NCBI RefSeq assembly: GCF_016714275.1
Contig: NZ_JADJNP010000002.1
Location: 682,001-746,000, forward strand
Source: Tessaracoccus sp.
GTDB taxonomy: Bacteria; Actinomycetota; Actinomycetes; Propionibacteriales; Propionibacteriaceae
DNA: 64,000 nt
Reading direction: 5' to 3'
The translations under genes were made by a program, and so were the position numbers. Below the pieces are notes generated by a model, which was not told the DNA's origin, searched no databases, and was given only the letters and a program-made list of their open reading frames with translations. Below, piece by piece: positions 1 through 9,479 of the stretch. Every line of letters starts with the position of its first letter. Position 1 is the first letter of the stretch.

Positions 1-44
1 TAGACGGAGAGGAGCGCTCGGCGCAGCGGGGTCAGATCGGTCAC
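1..44 (-). CDS. purH: PurH N-terminus (AICAR transformylase/IMP cyclohydrolase), cut by window edge
   Basis: Only the first 14 codons and part of the next are present. Reading the minus strand from the GTG at 44-42 gives MTDLTPLRRALLSVY, a typical start of the bifunctional PurH enzyme, which performs the last two steps of IMP synthesis. The GTG overlaps the TGA stop of purN (GTGA), so the two are probably translationally coupled. The purN-purH order is standard in actinobacteria. The rest lies outside the window. Confidence 0.8.
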   Translation of the reverse strand, partial: MTDLTPLRRALLSV

Positions 45-616
45 GGGTGTTCCTTCTTCCATTCGGAGACGGCCTGAATGAGGAGGCGGCGCTCGACCAC
101 CTTGATGCGCTCGTGCAGCGATTCGACGTCGTCGTCGTCCAGGACGTCGACCGCGGCTTGCAGCAGGATCTTACCGGTGTCGACTCCCGCATCGACGACG
201 AAGACGGTGGCGCCGGAGACCTTGACGCCCGCCCGGAGCGCGTCACGGGGGCCGTGCATGCCGGGGAAGCTGGGCAGCAGCGCGGGGTGCGTGTTGATGG
301 TCCTGCCGCCGAAGCGCGCGAGGAACGCGGGACCCACCAGCTTCATGAAACCGGCGGAAGCCACGAGGTCGGGCGCGAAGCCCGAGACGATCTCCGTCAG
401 CTCCTCGTCCCACTGCGCGCGGTCGCCGCCGCGAGGCAGCGGGTGCGCCACCGCGGGAATGCCCCGCTGGCGGGCCCTCTCGAGCCCGTAGGCGTCGCGT
501 TGGTCGGAGACGACGGCCACCACCTCCGCGTCTACCCCGCCGTCGGCGATGGCGTCGAGCAGCGCCTGGCACAGGGTGCCGGAGCCGGAAAGCAGGACAC
601 AAACCCTCGTCGTCAC
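41..616 (-). CDS. purN: Phosphoribosylglycinamide formyltransferase PurN
   Basis: This enzyme transfers a formyl group from 10-formyl-THF to GAR, the third step of purine synthesis, in the cytoplasm. The 191-aa protein has the usual PurN length. The N-terminal phosphate-binding loop GSGT is at residues 11-14. The catalytic triad is visible: N108 and H110 in NTHPALLPSFPG and D146 in DAGVDTGKI. It starts 10 nt after the stop of the DUF6350 gene and overlaps purH by four bases, so the three genes read as one operon. Together with guaA, guaB and guaB3 in this window it belongs to purine nucleotide supply. Confidence 0.95.
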   Translation of the reverse strand: MTTRVCVLLSGSGTLCQALLDAIADGGVDAEVVAVVSDQRDAYGLERARQRGIPAVAHPLPRGGDRAQWDEELTEIVSGFAPDLVASAGFMKLVGPAFLARFGGRTINTHPALLPSFPGMHGPRDALRAGVKVSGATVFVVDAGVDTGKILLQAAVDVLDDDDVESLHERIKVVERRLLIQAVSEWKKEHP

Positions 617-626
617 GGGGGCAAGC

Positions 627-1880
627 CTATGCCTTCGCGTCCGCCTCCTGCGCCACGGCGGCCGCGGGCGGGCGCCGAATGAGGCCGACGGCCAGCCCGG
701 CGGCCAGCCCGGCGAGGCCGAGGATGCTGGGCGCGAACAGGAAGATCTCGGGGCTACGCGCTCCGATCGCGGCGAGCCGGTCGGTCCCCAGCCCGCCCGC
801 GCCGAGCGCGCACGCGACGGCGACGAGGAGCCCCGCGGCCGTGCCCGCGAGGCCGCCGACCACGGCGGTCTCGTCGAACCGTGCCCTCGGCCGGGCCGCC
901 GCGACGACGACCCCCGCGAGGGCGCCAGCCGCCACCCCTACCAGCAGCCACAGCATCGCCTGCCAGGGCACGGGGCCCGGCTGCGGGAGGGCGCCGAGCA
1001 CGGGAACGGCAGGCAGCAGGCCGAGGTCCGTCGAGTTCAGCGTCACAAGGGAACCGTCGCCGAGCGTTACGCCCGCGCCGAGCGCCCAGGACGCGCACGC
1101 GAGGACGAGGTTTGGCAGGTAGATCAGGTGCAGCACCACGAGAAGGACGACGGCGGGCCATCCGCCGTCGAGTGCTGCCACCATCTCCGTCACCCGCGCC
1201 CTGCCCTGCCAGAGCGCGACCGCGAGCACGGCGGCGGCCCCCGCGACGACCACGAGCAGGGCCGCGCCGAGCGCCCGCGGCACGGCGCGGAGCCACCCGG
1301 GCCAGGAGTCCGTGGGGTCATAGCCGACGCCACGGCTGGCGCCCCAGAGCGCGGCGACGGCGGCCACCACGACGGCGCCGAGGAGAAGCCCCGCGGTCAG
1401 GAGGCCGAGGACACCCGCCAGAACGATCACGACAAGGGCGTAGGTGCCGCCGAACACGGCGGCGACGCGCAGCGTCAACGCCTCGGCATCCGCCCAGACG
1501 CGGCCGGTGTCGTCCGGGCCGTGGCGGTCCGCGGCGGCCTGGCGCGCGGCGATCGAGGCCATCGGCAGGGCGAGGAAGACGAGGAGGACGGTGACCCCGA
1601 GCGGTGCGAGGGTGACGGATTGCCCCCCGATCGACGCGGCGCCCCCGTGTGCGAGCAGCAGCAGCTGGGTGGCGAGCCGGAGTGCGGCACCGAGGTCGGC
1701 GGCCGGCGAGGTGAGCCAGCCGATCGTCGCGAGCGCGGCGAGGATCAGCCACACCGCAACCAACGTCGCGAGGGGCCCGATGACGGCCATCAGATACCAG
1801 GGCAGCAGCATCCTGCGACCACCCGAAACCGCGGCCGCATCCACGTCGACCGCCACGGTTCGGGGCTTCCGCGACGCCAT
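627..1880 (-). CDS. DUF6350-type polytopic membrane protein
   Basis: The 417-aa integral membrane protein has about nine or ten hydrophobic segments separated by short loops and no recognisable catalytic motif. Proteins of this family (DUF6350) are conserved just upstream of purN in many actinobacteria; their function is not established. I chose the ATG at 1880 (MASRKPRTV) because a GAGGGCAAGG stretch precedes it. An upstream in-frame start at 1952 would add 24 charged residues. The gene is divergent from the anchored protein at 1985 and lies 10 nt before purN, suggesting co-transcription with purN-purH. Confidence 0.75.
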   Translation of the reverse strand: MASRKPRTVAVDVDAAAVSGGRRMLLPWYLMAVIGPLATLVAVWLILAALATIGWLTSPAADLGAALRLATQLLLLAHGGAASIGGQSVTLAPLGVTVLLVFLALPMASIAARQAAADRHGPDDTGRVWADAEALTLRVAAVFGGTYALVVIVLAGVLGLLTAGLLLGAVVVAAVAALWGASRGVGYDPTDSWPGWLRAVPRALGAALLVVVAGAAAVLAVALWQGRARVTEMVAALDGGWPAVVLLVVLHLIYLPNLVLACASWALGAGVTLGDGSLVTLNSTDLGLLPAVPVLGALPQPGPVPWQAMLWLLVGVAAGALAGVVVAAARPRARFDETAVVGGLAGTAAGLLVAVACALGAGGLGTDRLAAIGARSPEIFLFAPSILGLAGLAAGLAVGLIRRPPAAAVAQEADAKA

Positions 1881-1984
1881 CACGCCTTGCCCTCTGCCGA
1901 TGCGGTCTGGCCCATGGTCTTCGGTCCCCCGGGTAGTGTTGCCCCCGAACACACGGATTTCTCGCGCGAACAGGGGGTGCTGAC

Positions 1985-3655
1985 ATGTCTACTGGCGAAC
2001 CGCTCCGGCCCCGTCGAGGCTGGGAGCCCGACGAGGGTCCCGACGACCCGGCCGCATCGGACGATACCCCAGAGCCGCCGTCGGACCCGGCGCGACGCGG
2101 CGCACTCCCCGAGGATGCCGTCGAAACCGGCGCGTCCTCGGACGAGGCTCCCGCGCCGCAGGGCAATCCGTACGCCCGGCCCGGCTCGGACGCCGCGCGC
2201 GAGGCGATCCCCGGTCCCGTGCTGCCGATCTCGGACACGCCTATCCCGGCCCCGGTGTTCCCCCGCTCCTCCGGCGAGTTCGCCGACTCCCACAGCCCGG
2301 CGCCGCGCCGGTCCGCGCTGTCGTCGACGACGCCGGTCGAGGCCGAGCCGGTCGCCGCAGCGGCGCCATGGTTCCGGGAGCACCGCCGTTCGCTCCTCGT
2401 CTGGGCCGTCGGAGGCTTGGTGGTCGCTCTCGTGGTCGCCGTCGTCGTGTCGATGATCGTGCGCGGCAATCGGCCCACGACAACGCCCAACTCGCAGAGC
2501 CCGACCGTCAGCACGAGCCCTTCGACACCTCCCGACGCGGTCCTTCCCTCCGACCTCCTCACGCCCGAGGATCTCGGAGGCATCTCGACCGGAACCTGGT
2601 CCGTCACCGGCACGACCCACGCCGCGGCCGAGCACGAGGGCCGCGTCGCCTGCTTCCAGACGCACGAGGACGACGCCAACCCGACGTTCAGCGCTCAGCG
2701 CACGCTGGCCACCTCCGATGAGGAGCCCGTGGCCGCGCTGCACCGCGTCGATGCCTACTCCAGCGCACCGGTCGCCAAGGCCGTCTACGAGGCGCGGCTC
2801 GCGATCCTTGCCAACTGCTCGGAGGTTCCCGCGCTGCTGAGCGGCGCCGACGAGGTCACCGGTCTCGCCCCTGAGGCATCTCAACTGACGATCGTCTTCC
2901 AGGAGAACAAGGACCGGTATCACACGGTGCTCCTGACGCTGTCCGGAGCCGTGGTGCAGGTGCTCGACGTGACCCAGGCCGGCAGCCCGGTCGACCCGGA
3001 GTCGCTCGCCACCGCGCTGACCCGGTCGCAGACTCAGCTGTCAGAGCGCCAGGGCGAGCCCGCGCCGTCGGACGTCGCCGTGAAAGCCACCTTCCTGCCG
3101 CCCGCGGACCCCGCTGGGTGGCTCGTCCCCTCGGACCTGCCGCGCATCCGCGCGGGCCTCGGACGGTGGAACATGACACCCCCCGGCCCGCTGGTAAGCC
3201 CCGGCATGGGCTGCGAGAACATGACGCTGGTCAGCACGGGAGGCCCGAAGACGCGCACGCAGGCCACGTTCCTGATGACCCAGGACGACGAGACGCCGGA
3301 CACCTTTGGCCTCGACGAGATGCGCTTCGAGTTCAGCAAGGAGAAGCCGGCGGACGCGTTCGCCGAGAAGCTCGGCGACGCCCTCAAGTCCTGCAAGAAG
3401 CGGTCGACCGGATCGAAGGTCCAGGAGCTGGAGAAGGTCACCACCACGACCCCGGACGGCAAGGTCACCTCGCGGCTTTTTGTCATCAACCGGCCCATCA
3501 CGGCCAAGGAGTCGGTGACCTACCAGCTGATCGTCGGCCAGGTGGGCACGACCGTGACCTACTCGCTGATCACCGTCGATGACAACTACCGGTTCAGCAA
3601 CGCCCAGCTCGAGGCCCTCGCCTCCCGGACGGCGCTGCGCGCCGCCCAGGGCTGA
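1985..3655 (+). CDS. Single-span membrane-anchored exported protein, function unknown
   Basis: The 556-aa protein has three parts. Residues 1-130 are a Pro/Asp/Ala-rich disordered cytoplasmic region. One transmembrane helix follows at about 136-159, then an extracellular region of about 390 residues. The exported part contains two similar segments, each beginning near LPSDLLTPEDLGG or WLVPSDLPRIRAG, so it may hold a duplicated sensor- or PknH-like globular fold, each with paired cysteines. That is inference. The start ATG has AGGGGGTG in front of it. It is divergent from the DUF6350 gene and convergent with sucD. I do not recognise a specific family. Confidence 0.7.
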   Translation: MSTGEPLRPRRGWEPDEGPDDPAASDDTPEPPSDPARRGALPEDAVETGASSDEAPAPQGNPYARPGSDAAREAIPGPVLPISDTPIPAPVFPRSSGEFADSHSPAPRRSALSSTTPVEAEPVAAAAPWFREHRRSLLVWAVGGLVVALVVAVVVSMIVRGNRPTTTPNSQSPTVSTSPSTPPDAVLPSDLLTPEDLGGISTGTWSVTGTTHAAAEHEGRVACFQTHEDDANPTFSAQRTLATSDEEPVAALHRVDAYSSAPVAKAVYEARLAILANCSEVPALLSGADEVTGLAPEASQLTIVFQENKDRYHTVLLTLSGAVVQVLDVTQAGSPVDPESLATALTRSQTQLSERQGEPAPSDVAVKATFLPPADPAGWLVPSDLPRIRAGLGRWNMTPPGPLVSPGMGCENMTLVSTGGPKTRTQATFLMTQDDETPDTFGLDEMRFEFSKEKPADAFAEKLGDALKSCKKRSTGSKVQELEKVTTTTPDGKVTSRLFVINRPITAKESVTYQLIVGQVGTTVTYSLITVDDNYRFSNAQLEALASRTALRAAQG

Positions 3656-3666
3656 GCGAGAGGTCG

Positions 3667-4563
3667 TCAGACCAGGCTGACGCGGAGGTGCGCGATAGCG
3701 TCGCGCGCGAGCTGCGCGGTGAGCGACGGCGTCTCTCCCACCACGACGCCGGCGGCCTCGAGGGCCTCCTTCTTCGCGGCGGCAGTGCCCTTGGAGCCCG
3801 TGATGATGGCGCCCGCGTGGCCCATGGTCTTGCCGGGGGGCGCGGTGAAGCCTGCGACGTAACCGATGACGGGCTTGGTGATGTTGGCCGCGATGTACTC
3901 CGCCGCCCGCTCCTCCGCGTCGCCGCCGATCTCGCCGATCATCACGATCAGGTCCGTGTCCGGGTCTTCCTCGAAGGCCTGCAGGACGTCGATGTGCATG
4001 GTGCCGACCACGGGGTCGCCGCCGATGCCGACCGCCGTCGAGAAGCCGTGGTCGCGCAGCTCGTACATCATCTGGTACGTCAGCGTGCCGGACTTCGACA
4101 CCAGCCCGATCCTGCCGGGGCCGGAGATGTGGGCGGGGATGATGCCGACGTTCGACTTGCCGGGAGAGATGAGGCCGGGGCAGTTGGGGCCGATGATCCG
4201 CACGCCTGCGTCGCGGGCCGCGGCCTCGAACTCGACCGAGTCGCGTACGGGGATGCCCTCGGTGATCACGACGATCAGCCCGACGCCCGAGCCCACGGCG
4301 TCGAGCACCGCTGCCTTCGCGTAGGCCGGGGGGACGAAGACGACCGACACATCCGCATTGGTGGCCGCGACGGCGTCGGCCATCGCCCCGAACACGGGGA
4401 CCGGGTCCTCCTCGAACAGCACGGAGGTGCCGCCCTTGCCCGGGGTCACACCGCCGACGATGCGGGTGCCGGACATGATCATGCGCTGCGTGTGCTTGCG
4501 CCCCTCCTTGCCGGTCATGCCCTGGACGAGGACGCGCGACGAGGCGTTGATGAAGATCGACAC
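3667..4563 (-). CDS. sucD: Succinyl-CoA ligase alpha subunit
   Basis: SucD with SucC interconverts succinyl-CoA and succinate with nucleotide phosphorylation in the TCA cycle. The 298-aa length is normal. The N-terminal CoA-binding Rossmann region (VQGMTGKEG) is clear, and the phosphorylated active-site histidine is H249 in [12 protein letters not shown]. The start is GTG, three nucleotides after the sucC stop, with a GAAGGGAA ribosome site inside sucC, so the two are one operon (sucC first). In a propionic-type organism this enzyme would also serve the succinate branch, which ties it to the riboswitch locus at 59 kb. Confidence 0.95.
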   Translation of the reverse strand: MSIFINASSRVLVQGMTGKEGRKHTQRMIMSGTRIVGGVTPGKGGTSVLFEEDPVPVFGAMADAVAATNADVSVVFVPPAYAKAAVLDAVGSGVGLIVVITEGIPVRDSVEFEAAARDAGVRIIGPNCPGLISPGKSNVGIIPAHISGPGRIGLVSKSGTLTYQMMYELRDHGFSTAVGIGGDPVVGTMHIDVLQAFEEDPDTDLIVMIGEIGGDAEERAAEYIAANITKPVIGYVAGFTAPPGKTMGHAGAIITGSKGTAAAKKEALEAAGVVVGETPSLTAQLARDAIAHLRVSLV

Positions 4564-4566
4564 TTG

Positions 4567-5742
4567 TCAGTTCCCTTCGGCGGCCAGGCGCGCGGCCGTG
4601 CGGGCCGCGGCGTCCATGGTGTTCTTGACGGTGATCAGCGGGTGGTTGGCCTCGGCGAGGATGGCCTTGCCGATCTCTACGGAGTTGCCGTCGAGGCGCA
4701 CGACGATGGGCAGGCGCGCCTCGTCGCCCAGCATCTCGAGCGCGTTGACGATGCCGTTGGCGACGTCGCTGCAGGCCGTGATGCCGCCGAAGACGTTGAC
4801 GAAGATGGACCGGACCTGCGGGTCGCTCATGATGATGCGCAGCCCGTTGGCCATCACGGCGGCTGAGGCGCCGCCGCCGATGTCGAGGAAGTTCGCCGGC
4901 CGCGGCCTGCCGGGGAAGTCCTCGCCCGCGGCGGCCACGACGTCGAGCGTGCTCATGACGAGTCCCGCACCGTTGCCGATGATGCCGACCGAGCCGTCGA
5001 GCTTCACGTAGCCGAGGCCCAGCTCGCGCGCCTGGCGCTCCAGGTCGACGTCGGCGCTGGTCTGCTCGTACTGCGCCCACTCGGGGTGGCGGAACGCCGC
5101 GTTGTCGTCGAGCGTCACCTTGCCGTCGAGCGCGATGATCCGTCCTGCGGAGGTCTTGACCAGAGGGTTGACCTCGACGAGCGTCGCATCGTTGGCGCGG
5201 AACACCTCCCACAGCTTCACGAGCACGTCCACGACCTTTGCCCTGTCCTCCTCGCGGAAGCCTGCCTCCTCGAGGATGCGGGCGGCAACTTCCGCGTCGA
5301 TGCCGACGACCGGGTCGAGCGGGAGCTTCACGAGCGCGTCGGGCCGCTCCACCGCGAGCGTCTCGATGTCCATGCCACCCTCGACGCTGCACAGCGCGAC
5401 GTAGCCGCCGGCGGCGCGGTCGAGGAGGACGGAGAAGTAGTACTCCTCCGCGATGTCGGCCGCGGGGCTCAGCATGACCTGCTCCACGCGATGGCCCTTG
5501 ATGTCGAGGTCGAGGATCTGGGCCGCGGTCTCGGCCACCGCCTGGTGGCCGCGGGCGAGCTTCACGCCGCCCGCCTTGCCCCGGCCGCCGACGCGCACCT
5601 GGGCCTTGATCACCGCCACCTCAGCGCCGAGTTGCTCGTAGGCGTCCACGGCCTCGTCGGGGGTGGAGGCCACCCTGCCAGACAGTACGGGGATGGCGAA
5701 GCGCTCGAAGAGGTCCCTCGCCTGGTACTCCAGAAGATCCAC
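4567..5742 (-). CDS. sucC: Succinyl-CoA ligase beta subunit
   Basis: The 391-aa ATP-grasp subunit binds nucleotide and succinate and pairs with SucD. The canonical N-terminus [14 protein letters not shown] follows a GTG at 5742 with GAGGAAA five to six bases upstream, so I use that rather than the longer reading from 5817. The family signatures [16 protein letters not shown] and the C-terminal [15 protein letters not shown] are intact. The gene is divergent from the M23 peptidase; the 218-bp intergenic region must contain both promoters. Confidence 0.95.
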   Translation of the reverse strand: MDLLEYQARDLFERFAIPVLSGRVASTPDEAVDAYEQLGAEVAVIKAQVRVGGRGKAGGVKLARGHQAVAETAAQILDLDIKGHRVEQVMLSPAADIAEEYYFSVLLDRAAGGYVALCSVEGGMDIETLAVERPDALVKLPLDPVVGIDAEVAARILEEAGFREEDRAKVVDVLVKLWEVFRANDATLVEVNPLVKTSAGRIIALDGKVTLDDNAAFRHPEWAQYEQTSADVDLERQARELGLGYVKLDGSVGIIGNGAGLVMSTLDVVAAAGEDFPGRPRPANFLDIGGGASAAVMANGLRIIMSDPQVRSIFVNVFGGITACSDVANGIVNALEMLGDEARLPIVVRLDGNSVEIGKAILAEANHPLITVKNTMDAAARTAARLAAEGN

Positions 5743-5890
5743 GTCGTTTCCTCGGATTCTGGGGAGCCACTGATCAATGCTTCCCCGGGGTTTTTCTCGT
5801 CGCCACCCTACCCCCACCGGCTGGACGCCACCCCCGCCGATCAGGCCCGAAACACGATTGCCACGCTCACAGACCCCGATTTTGAGAGAA

Positions 5891-5918
5891 TCCTGAGAAC
5901 TGTTAAGGTTCCTCAGGA
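5891..5918. promoter_or_regulatory. Imperfect palindrome upstream of the M23 peptidase
   Basis: TCCTGAG (5891-5897) and CTCAGGA (5912-5918) form a perfect 7-bp inverted repeat, with AAC/GTT pairing further in beside one bulged base. It lies 43 bp before the peptidase start and could be a regulator site or a 5' hairpin. No factor can be named. Confidence 0.3.
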
Positions 5919-5960
5919 CGGTCAGAACGGCCGGAGTTTTCCAGGAATGTCAGGAGCCAG

Positions 5961-6959
5961 GTGAACGACAACGCCTCACCCCGCGCACGTCGCGCCGTCG
6001 CCGCTTTCGATGACGTGTACGAGCTTGAGGCCCCCGCCGGCCGCGCCCGTCGCAGCTCGGTCGCCGGTCTCAGCAAGCGCATCGTGGCCCTCGGCATCAC
6101 CAGCGTCGTCACCGTCTCCGCCGTCTTCGCCTTCGCATTCGCCTCGCGAGGCCTCGACGCCAACGCGTCGAGCGACACCTCCGAGGCCGCGGTGCCTGCC
6201 GCCGCGGCCTCCGCCGCCGCCGAGGCCTTCGGCGACCGCTCCGCGCAGGTCAGCCGTGACGCCGTCCGCGCGAACCTGAGCGAGGCCGTGGCCGACGCCG
6301 CGGCAAAGGACCGCAACGACCAGCTCGACGCGTCCGTGACCGCCGTCGCCGAGGATGAGACCGAGAAGGCCGCGGCGCAGCGTGACAAGCTCATGGACGC
6401 GGACATGAAGCTCGTGGCCAAGCAAGCCAAGAAGCTCAAGAAGGAGGCCGAGGAGGCAGCCAAGCGCCTCGCGGCCGCCCAGGCCGCCGCCGGTGGCGAC
6501 CTCGGTGACCTGTCCGCTGCGGACATCGCGAACCTGACGTCAAAGGGCGGCTCGATGCCGGTCAAGTCGAACTACCGCGTCGGCGCGGGCTATGGCGCCA
6601 CCGGCTCCTGGTCGCGCTACCACACCGGACAGGACTTCCCCGCCCCGGTCGGCACCCCCATCTACGCGGCGGCCTCCGGCGTCGTCCTCAGCCCCACCAA
6701 CGGCGGCTGGGCCGGCATCAACGTCGTCATCCAGCACTCCAACGGCGGCGCGACGCTGTACGCTCACATGAGCAGCCGGTTGGTCTCGCCGGGCACGACG
6801 GTAAAGGCGGGCCAGCTGATCGGCTACGTGGGCACCACCGGCCGCTCGTTCGGCGCCCACCTCCACTTCGAGTACTACCAGCCGGGCGTGACCCCGGGCG
6901 ACGTCTACAAGGCGTCGAACCCGCTCACGTTCCTCCGCTCGCTCGGCGTCCGGATCTGA
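5961..6959 (+). CDS. Membrane-anchored M23 (LytM/gametolysin-type) peptidoglycan peptidase
   Basis: The 332-aa protein starts at GTG 5961, preceded by AGGAG. A cytoplasmic tail of about 40 residues leads to one membrane helix (about 41-62). A long Ala/Lys/Glu-rich helical, probably coiled-coil, stretch (about 80-185) carries a C-terminal M23 domain (about 205-320). The zinc ligands are intact: H221 and D225 in HTGQDF, and H300/H302 in AHLHFEY. An intact site argues for a real cell-wall hydrolase rather than an EnvC/NlpD-type activator. It probably cleaves peptide cross-links during growth or division. It stands alone, divergent from sucC and convergent with pcrA. Confidence 0.9.
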   Translation: MNDNASPRARRAVAAFDDVYELEAPAGRARRSSVAGLSKRIVALGITSVVTVSAVFAFAFASRGLDANASSDTSEAAVPAAAASAAAEAFGDRSAQVSRDAVRANLSEAVADAAAKDRNDQLDASVTAVAEDETEKAAAQRDKLMDADMKLVAKQAKKLKKEAEEAAKRLAAAQAAAGGDLGDLSAADIANLTSKGGSMPVKSNYRVGAGYGATGSWSRYHTGQDFPAPVGTPIYAAASGVVLSPTNGGWAGINVVIQHSNGGATLYAHMSSRLVSPGTTVKAGQLIGYVGTTGRSFGAHLHFEYYQPGVTPGDVYKASNPLTFLRSLGVRI

Positions 6960-6961
6960 CC

Positions 6962-7003
6962 TTTCGACACGCGCCCGGCGCTTCGCGAGGCGGCGCCGCT
7001 CAA
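6962..7003. repeat. Partial copy of the dispersed TTTCGACAC repeat
   Basis: This short intergenic segment begins TTTCGACACGCGCCCGGCGC and ends in GCTCAA. It resembles the first half of the element found at 39928, 43015 and (inverted) 48797, without the final CCAGCGG. It sits between two convergent genes, where it may act as a transcription terminator hairpin. Confidence 0.5.
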
Positions 7004-7010
7004 GGAACGA

Positions 7011-9431
7011 CTAGAGCTTCTCCATCGGCGCGTGCTTGAGGCTCAGCCGCTTCGCGCCCGCCGAGCCGAAGTCGACGTCCGCCTTCGCGGCGTCTCCCAC
7101 TCCGTGAACCGCCAGCACGGTCCCCATGCCGAAGGTGGCGTGCAGCACACGCTCCCCCACCGCGACGCTCGCCACGGTCTTTGCCGGGGCTGAGCCCCTC
7201 CCGAAGCTCTGCATCGACGCCGTCGTCGTCCTGTTCCTGGTCGCCGACTGGCTCGCCCAGGTCGTCGTCGCGTCCCCGGTGCGGCGCCAGTCGAGGACGT
7301 GGTGCGGCACCTCGGCGAGGAAGCGCGACGCCGGGTTGTACTGCGGCTGCCCGAAGGTGATCCGGACCTGGGCCCTGCTGAGGTACAGCCGCTTGCGGGC
7401 GCGCGTGACGCCGACGTAGGCGAGGCGCCGCTCCTCCTCCAGCTCGTCCGGGTCGGTGAGGGCGCGCATGTGCGGGAAGATCCCCTCCTCCAGGCCGGTG
7501 AGGAAAACGGTGTCGAACTCAAGGCCCTTCGCGGTGTGCAGCGTCATCAGCGTGACGACACCCTTGCCCTCGTCGTGCTCCGGCACCTGGTCGGAGTCGG
7601 CGACCAGGGCCACGCGCTCCAGGAACGCCGCCAGCGAGTCGTCGGGCTCAGGCATGCCAGCGACGAGACCGGTGGCGACGGCGTCCTCGTCGAGGTCGAC
7701 GGCGTTGGCGCCGGCGACGAACTCCGCCGCGACCGACACGAGCTCCTCGAGGTTCTCGATCCGGGTCTCGTCCTGCGGGTCCGTCGACTTCTGCAGCTCC
7801 GGCAGATAACCGGACTCCTTCAGGATCGAGAGGAGCACCTCGTCAGCGGCCACGCCCGCGGCGACCATGCCGCGATGCAGGTTCATGACGTCGACGAAGC
7901 CCTGGATGAGCCGCTGGGAGCGGCTGGCGAGGCCGGGCGCCTCGGAGGCGCGCTGCAGGGCGTCGAAGAAGCTGATCTGTTCTGCTGTCGCCAGCGCCGC
8001 GATGGCGGCCTCGGCACGGTCGCCGATGCCGCGCTTCGGCACGTTCAGGATGCGCCGCACGGACACGTCGTCGGCCGGGTTCACGAGCGCCCGCAGATAA
8101 GCCAGCGCGTCGCGGATCTCGCGGCGCTCGTAGAAGCGCACGCCGCCGACAACCTTGTACGGCATGCCGACCCGGATGAACACCTCCTCGAACGCCCGCG
8201 ACTGTGCGTTGGTGCGGTAGAACACGGCCGTGTCGCCGTACTGGCTGACGCCCGCATCGGAGAGCTTGTCGATCTCGGTGGCGACGAAGTGCGCCTCCTC
8301 CTGCTCGGTGTCGGCGACCCAGCCGACGATGAGGTCGCCCTCGCCGAGGTCGCTCCAGAGGCGCTTGTCGCGGCGGCCCTTGTTGCGCGAGATGACCGCG
8401 TTGGCTGCGGTCAGGATGTTGTGCGTGGAGCGGTAGTTCTGGTCGAGCACCACCGTCGTCGCGCCCGGGAAGTCGAGCTCGAAGTCGAGGATGTTGCGGA
8501 TGGTCGCGCCGCGGAACGCGTAGATGGATTGGTCGGAGTCGCCGACCACCATAAGCTCCGCGGGGTCGGCCAACGGGGAGCCGTCGACGACGCCGACGGT
8601 CGGCTCGCCGCACAGCTCGCGGATGAGCACGTACTGCGCATGGTTGGTGTCCTGGTACTCATCGACGAGGACCTGGCGGAAGCGCCGTCGGTACTTCTCG
8701 CGCACATCGGGAAACGCTTGGAAGAGGTGTACCGCGGTCATGATGAGGTCGTCGAAGTCCAGCGCGTTGGCGGCTGCCAGCCGCGACTGGTACTCGCCGT
8801 AGGCCTCCGCATACGCCTTCTGCACCGGCGTCTGCGCCCGCGAGGCGGCCGTCTCGTGGTCGACGAGTTCGTTCTTGAAGTTGCTGACCGCCGTCATCAC
8901 CGCGCGGACGGGGAAGCGCTTGGGGTCGAGCTCCAGGTCGCGGACCACCAGCGACATGAGCCGCTTGGAGTCGGCGTCGTCGTAGATCGAGAAGGTCTTC
9001 GAGATGCCGAACCGGTCGATGTCGGCTCGGAGGATCCGCACGCACGCGGAGTGGAACGTCGACACCCACATCAGCTTCGCGCGGTTGCCGACGAGGTCGA
9101 CGACGCGCTGCCGCATCTCCGCGGCCGCCTTGTTCGTGAAGGTGATGGCCATGACCGAGCCGGGATGGACGTTGCGCTCAGAGACGAGGTAGGCGATGCG
9201 ACGGGTGAGGACGCGGGTCTTGCCGGAGCCGGCGCCGGCGACGACGAGCACCGGCCCGCCCTCGTGGACCACGGCCTCGCGCTGGGGGCCGTTCAGCCCG
9301 TCGAGCAGCTCCTCGACGCTGATCTTCTTCCCGCGGGCGGGCCGGGCCTCGCCGTCGCCTCTCGGCGCGCGCGGCGCGGCCTCAGCGGGCTGGAAGAGGA
9401 CGGAGAGGTCGGGAAAAAGGGAGTCGCTCAT
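7011..9431 (-). CDS. pcrA: UvrD/PcrA-family superfamily 1 DNA helicase
   Basis: The 806-aa ATP-dependent 3'-5' helicase acts in nucleotide excision repair and removal of obstacles from replication forks. Visible motifs are a Q motif (LNGPQREAV), Walker A (AGAGSGKT, about 65-72), motif II DEYQDTN, motif III GDSDQSIYAFRGA, and motif VI VGVTRARKRLYLS. A low-complexity linker leads to a C-terminal Tudor-like domain (VGERVLHATFGMGTVLAV) typical of PcrA. The start ATG at 9431 (MSDSLFPDL) lies just after the divergent phospholipase-D gene. The upstream part of the open frame beyond 9431 is an antisense shadow of that gene. Confidence 0.95.
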   Translation of the reverse strand: MSDSLFPDLSVLFQPAEAAPRAPRGDGEARPARGKKISVEELLDGLNGPQREAVVHEGGPVLVVAGAGSGKTRVLTRRIAYLVSERNVHPGSVMAITFTNKAAAEMRQRVVDLVGNRAKLMWVSTFHSACVRILRADIDRFGISKTFSIYDDADSKRLMSLVVRDLELDPKRFPVRAVMTAVSNFKNELVDHETAASRAQTPVQKAYAEAYGEYQSRLAAANALDFDDLIMTAVHLFQAFPDVREKYRRRFRQVLVDEYQDTNHAQYVLIRELCGEPTVGVVDGSPLADPAELMVVGDSDQSIYAFRGATIRNILDFELDFPGATTVVLDQNYRSTHNILTAANAVISRNKGRRDKRLWSDLGEGDLIVGWVADTEQEEAHFVATEIDKLSDAGVSQYGDTAVFYRTNAQSRAFEEVFIRVGMPYKVVGGVRFYERREIRDALAYLRALVNPADDVSVRRILNVPKRGIGDRAEAAIAALATAEQISFFDALQRASEAPGLASRSQRLIQGFVDVMNLHRGMVAAGVAADEVLLSILKESGYLPELQKSTDPQDETRIENLEELVSVAAEFVAGANAVDLDEDAVATGLVAGMPEPDDSLAAFLERVALVADSDQVPEHDEGKGVVTLMTLHTAKGLEFDTVFLTGLEEGIFPHMRALTDPDELEEERRLAYVGVTRARKRLYLSRAQVRITFGQPQYNPASRFLAEVPHHVLDWRRTGDATTTWASQSATRNRTTTASMQSFGRGSAPAKTVASVAVGERVLHATFGMGTVLAVHGVGDAAKADVDFGSAGAKRLSLKHAPMEKL

Positions 9432-9479
9432 GTCGGGGCTCAGACTACCCGGCCGCGCACCCCGGCTATGCTGGCGGCC

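Noticed and set aside
3041..5392. A 783-codon minus-strand frame over sucC, sucD and the anchored protein
   Set aside because: It is a wrong-frame reading of sucC/sucD rich in Arg, Gly and Pro, with no motif.
7299..9467. Extension of the phospholipase-D frame upstream to 7299
   Set aside because: It is antisense to pcrA and contains no family sequence; the real start is at 9468 or 9480.
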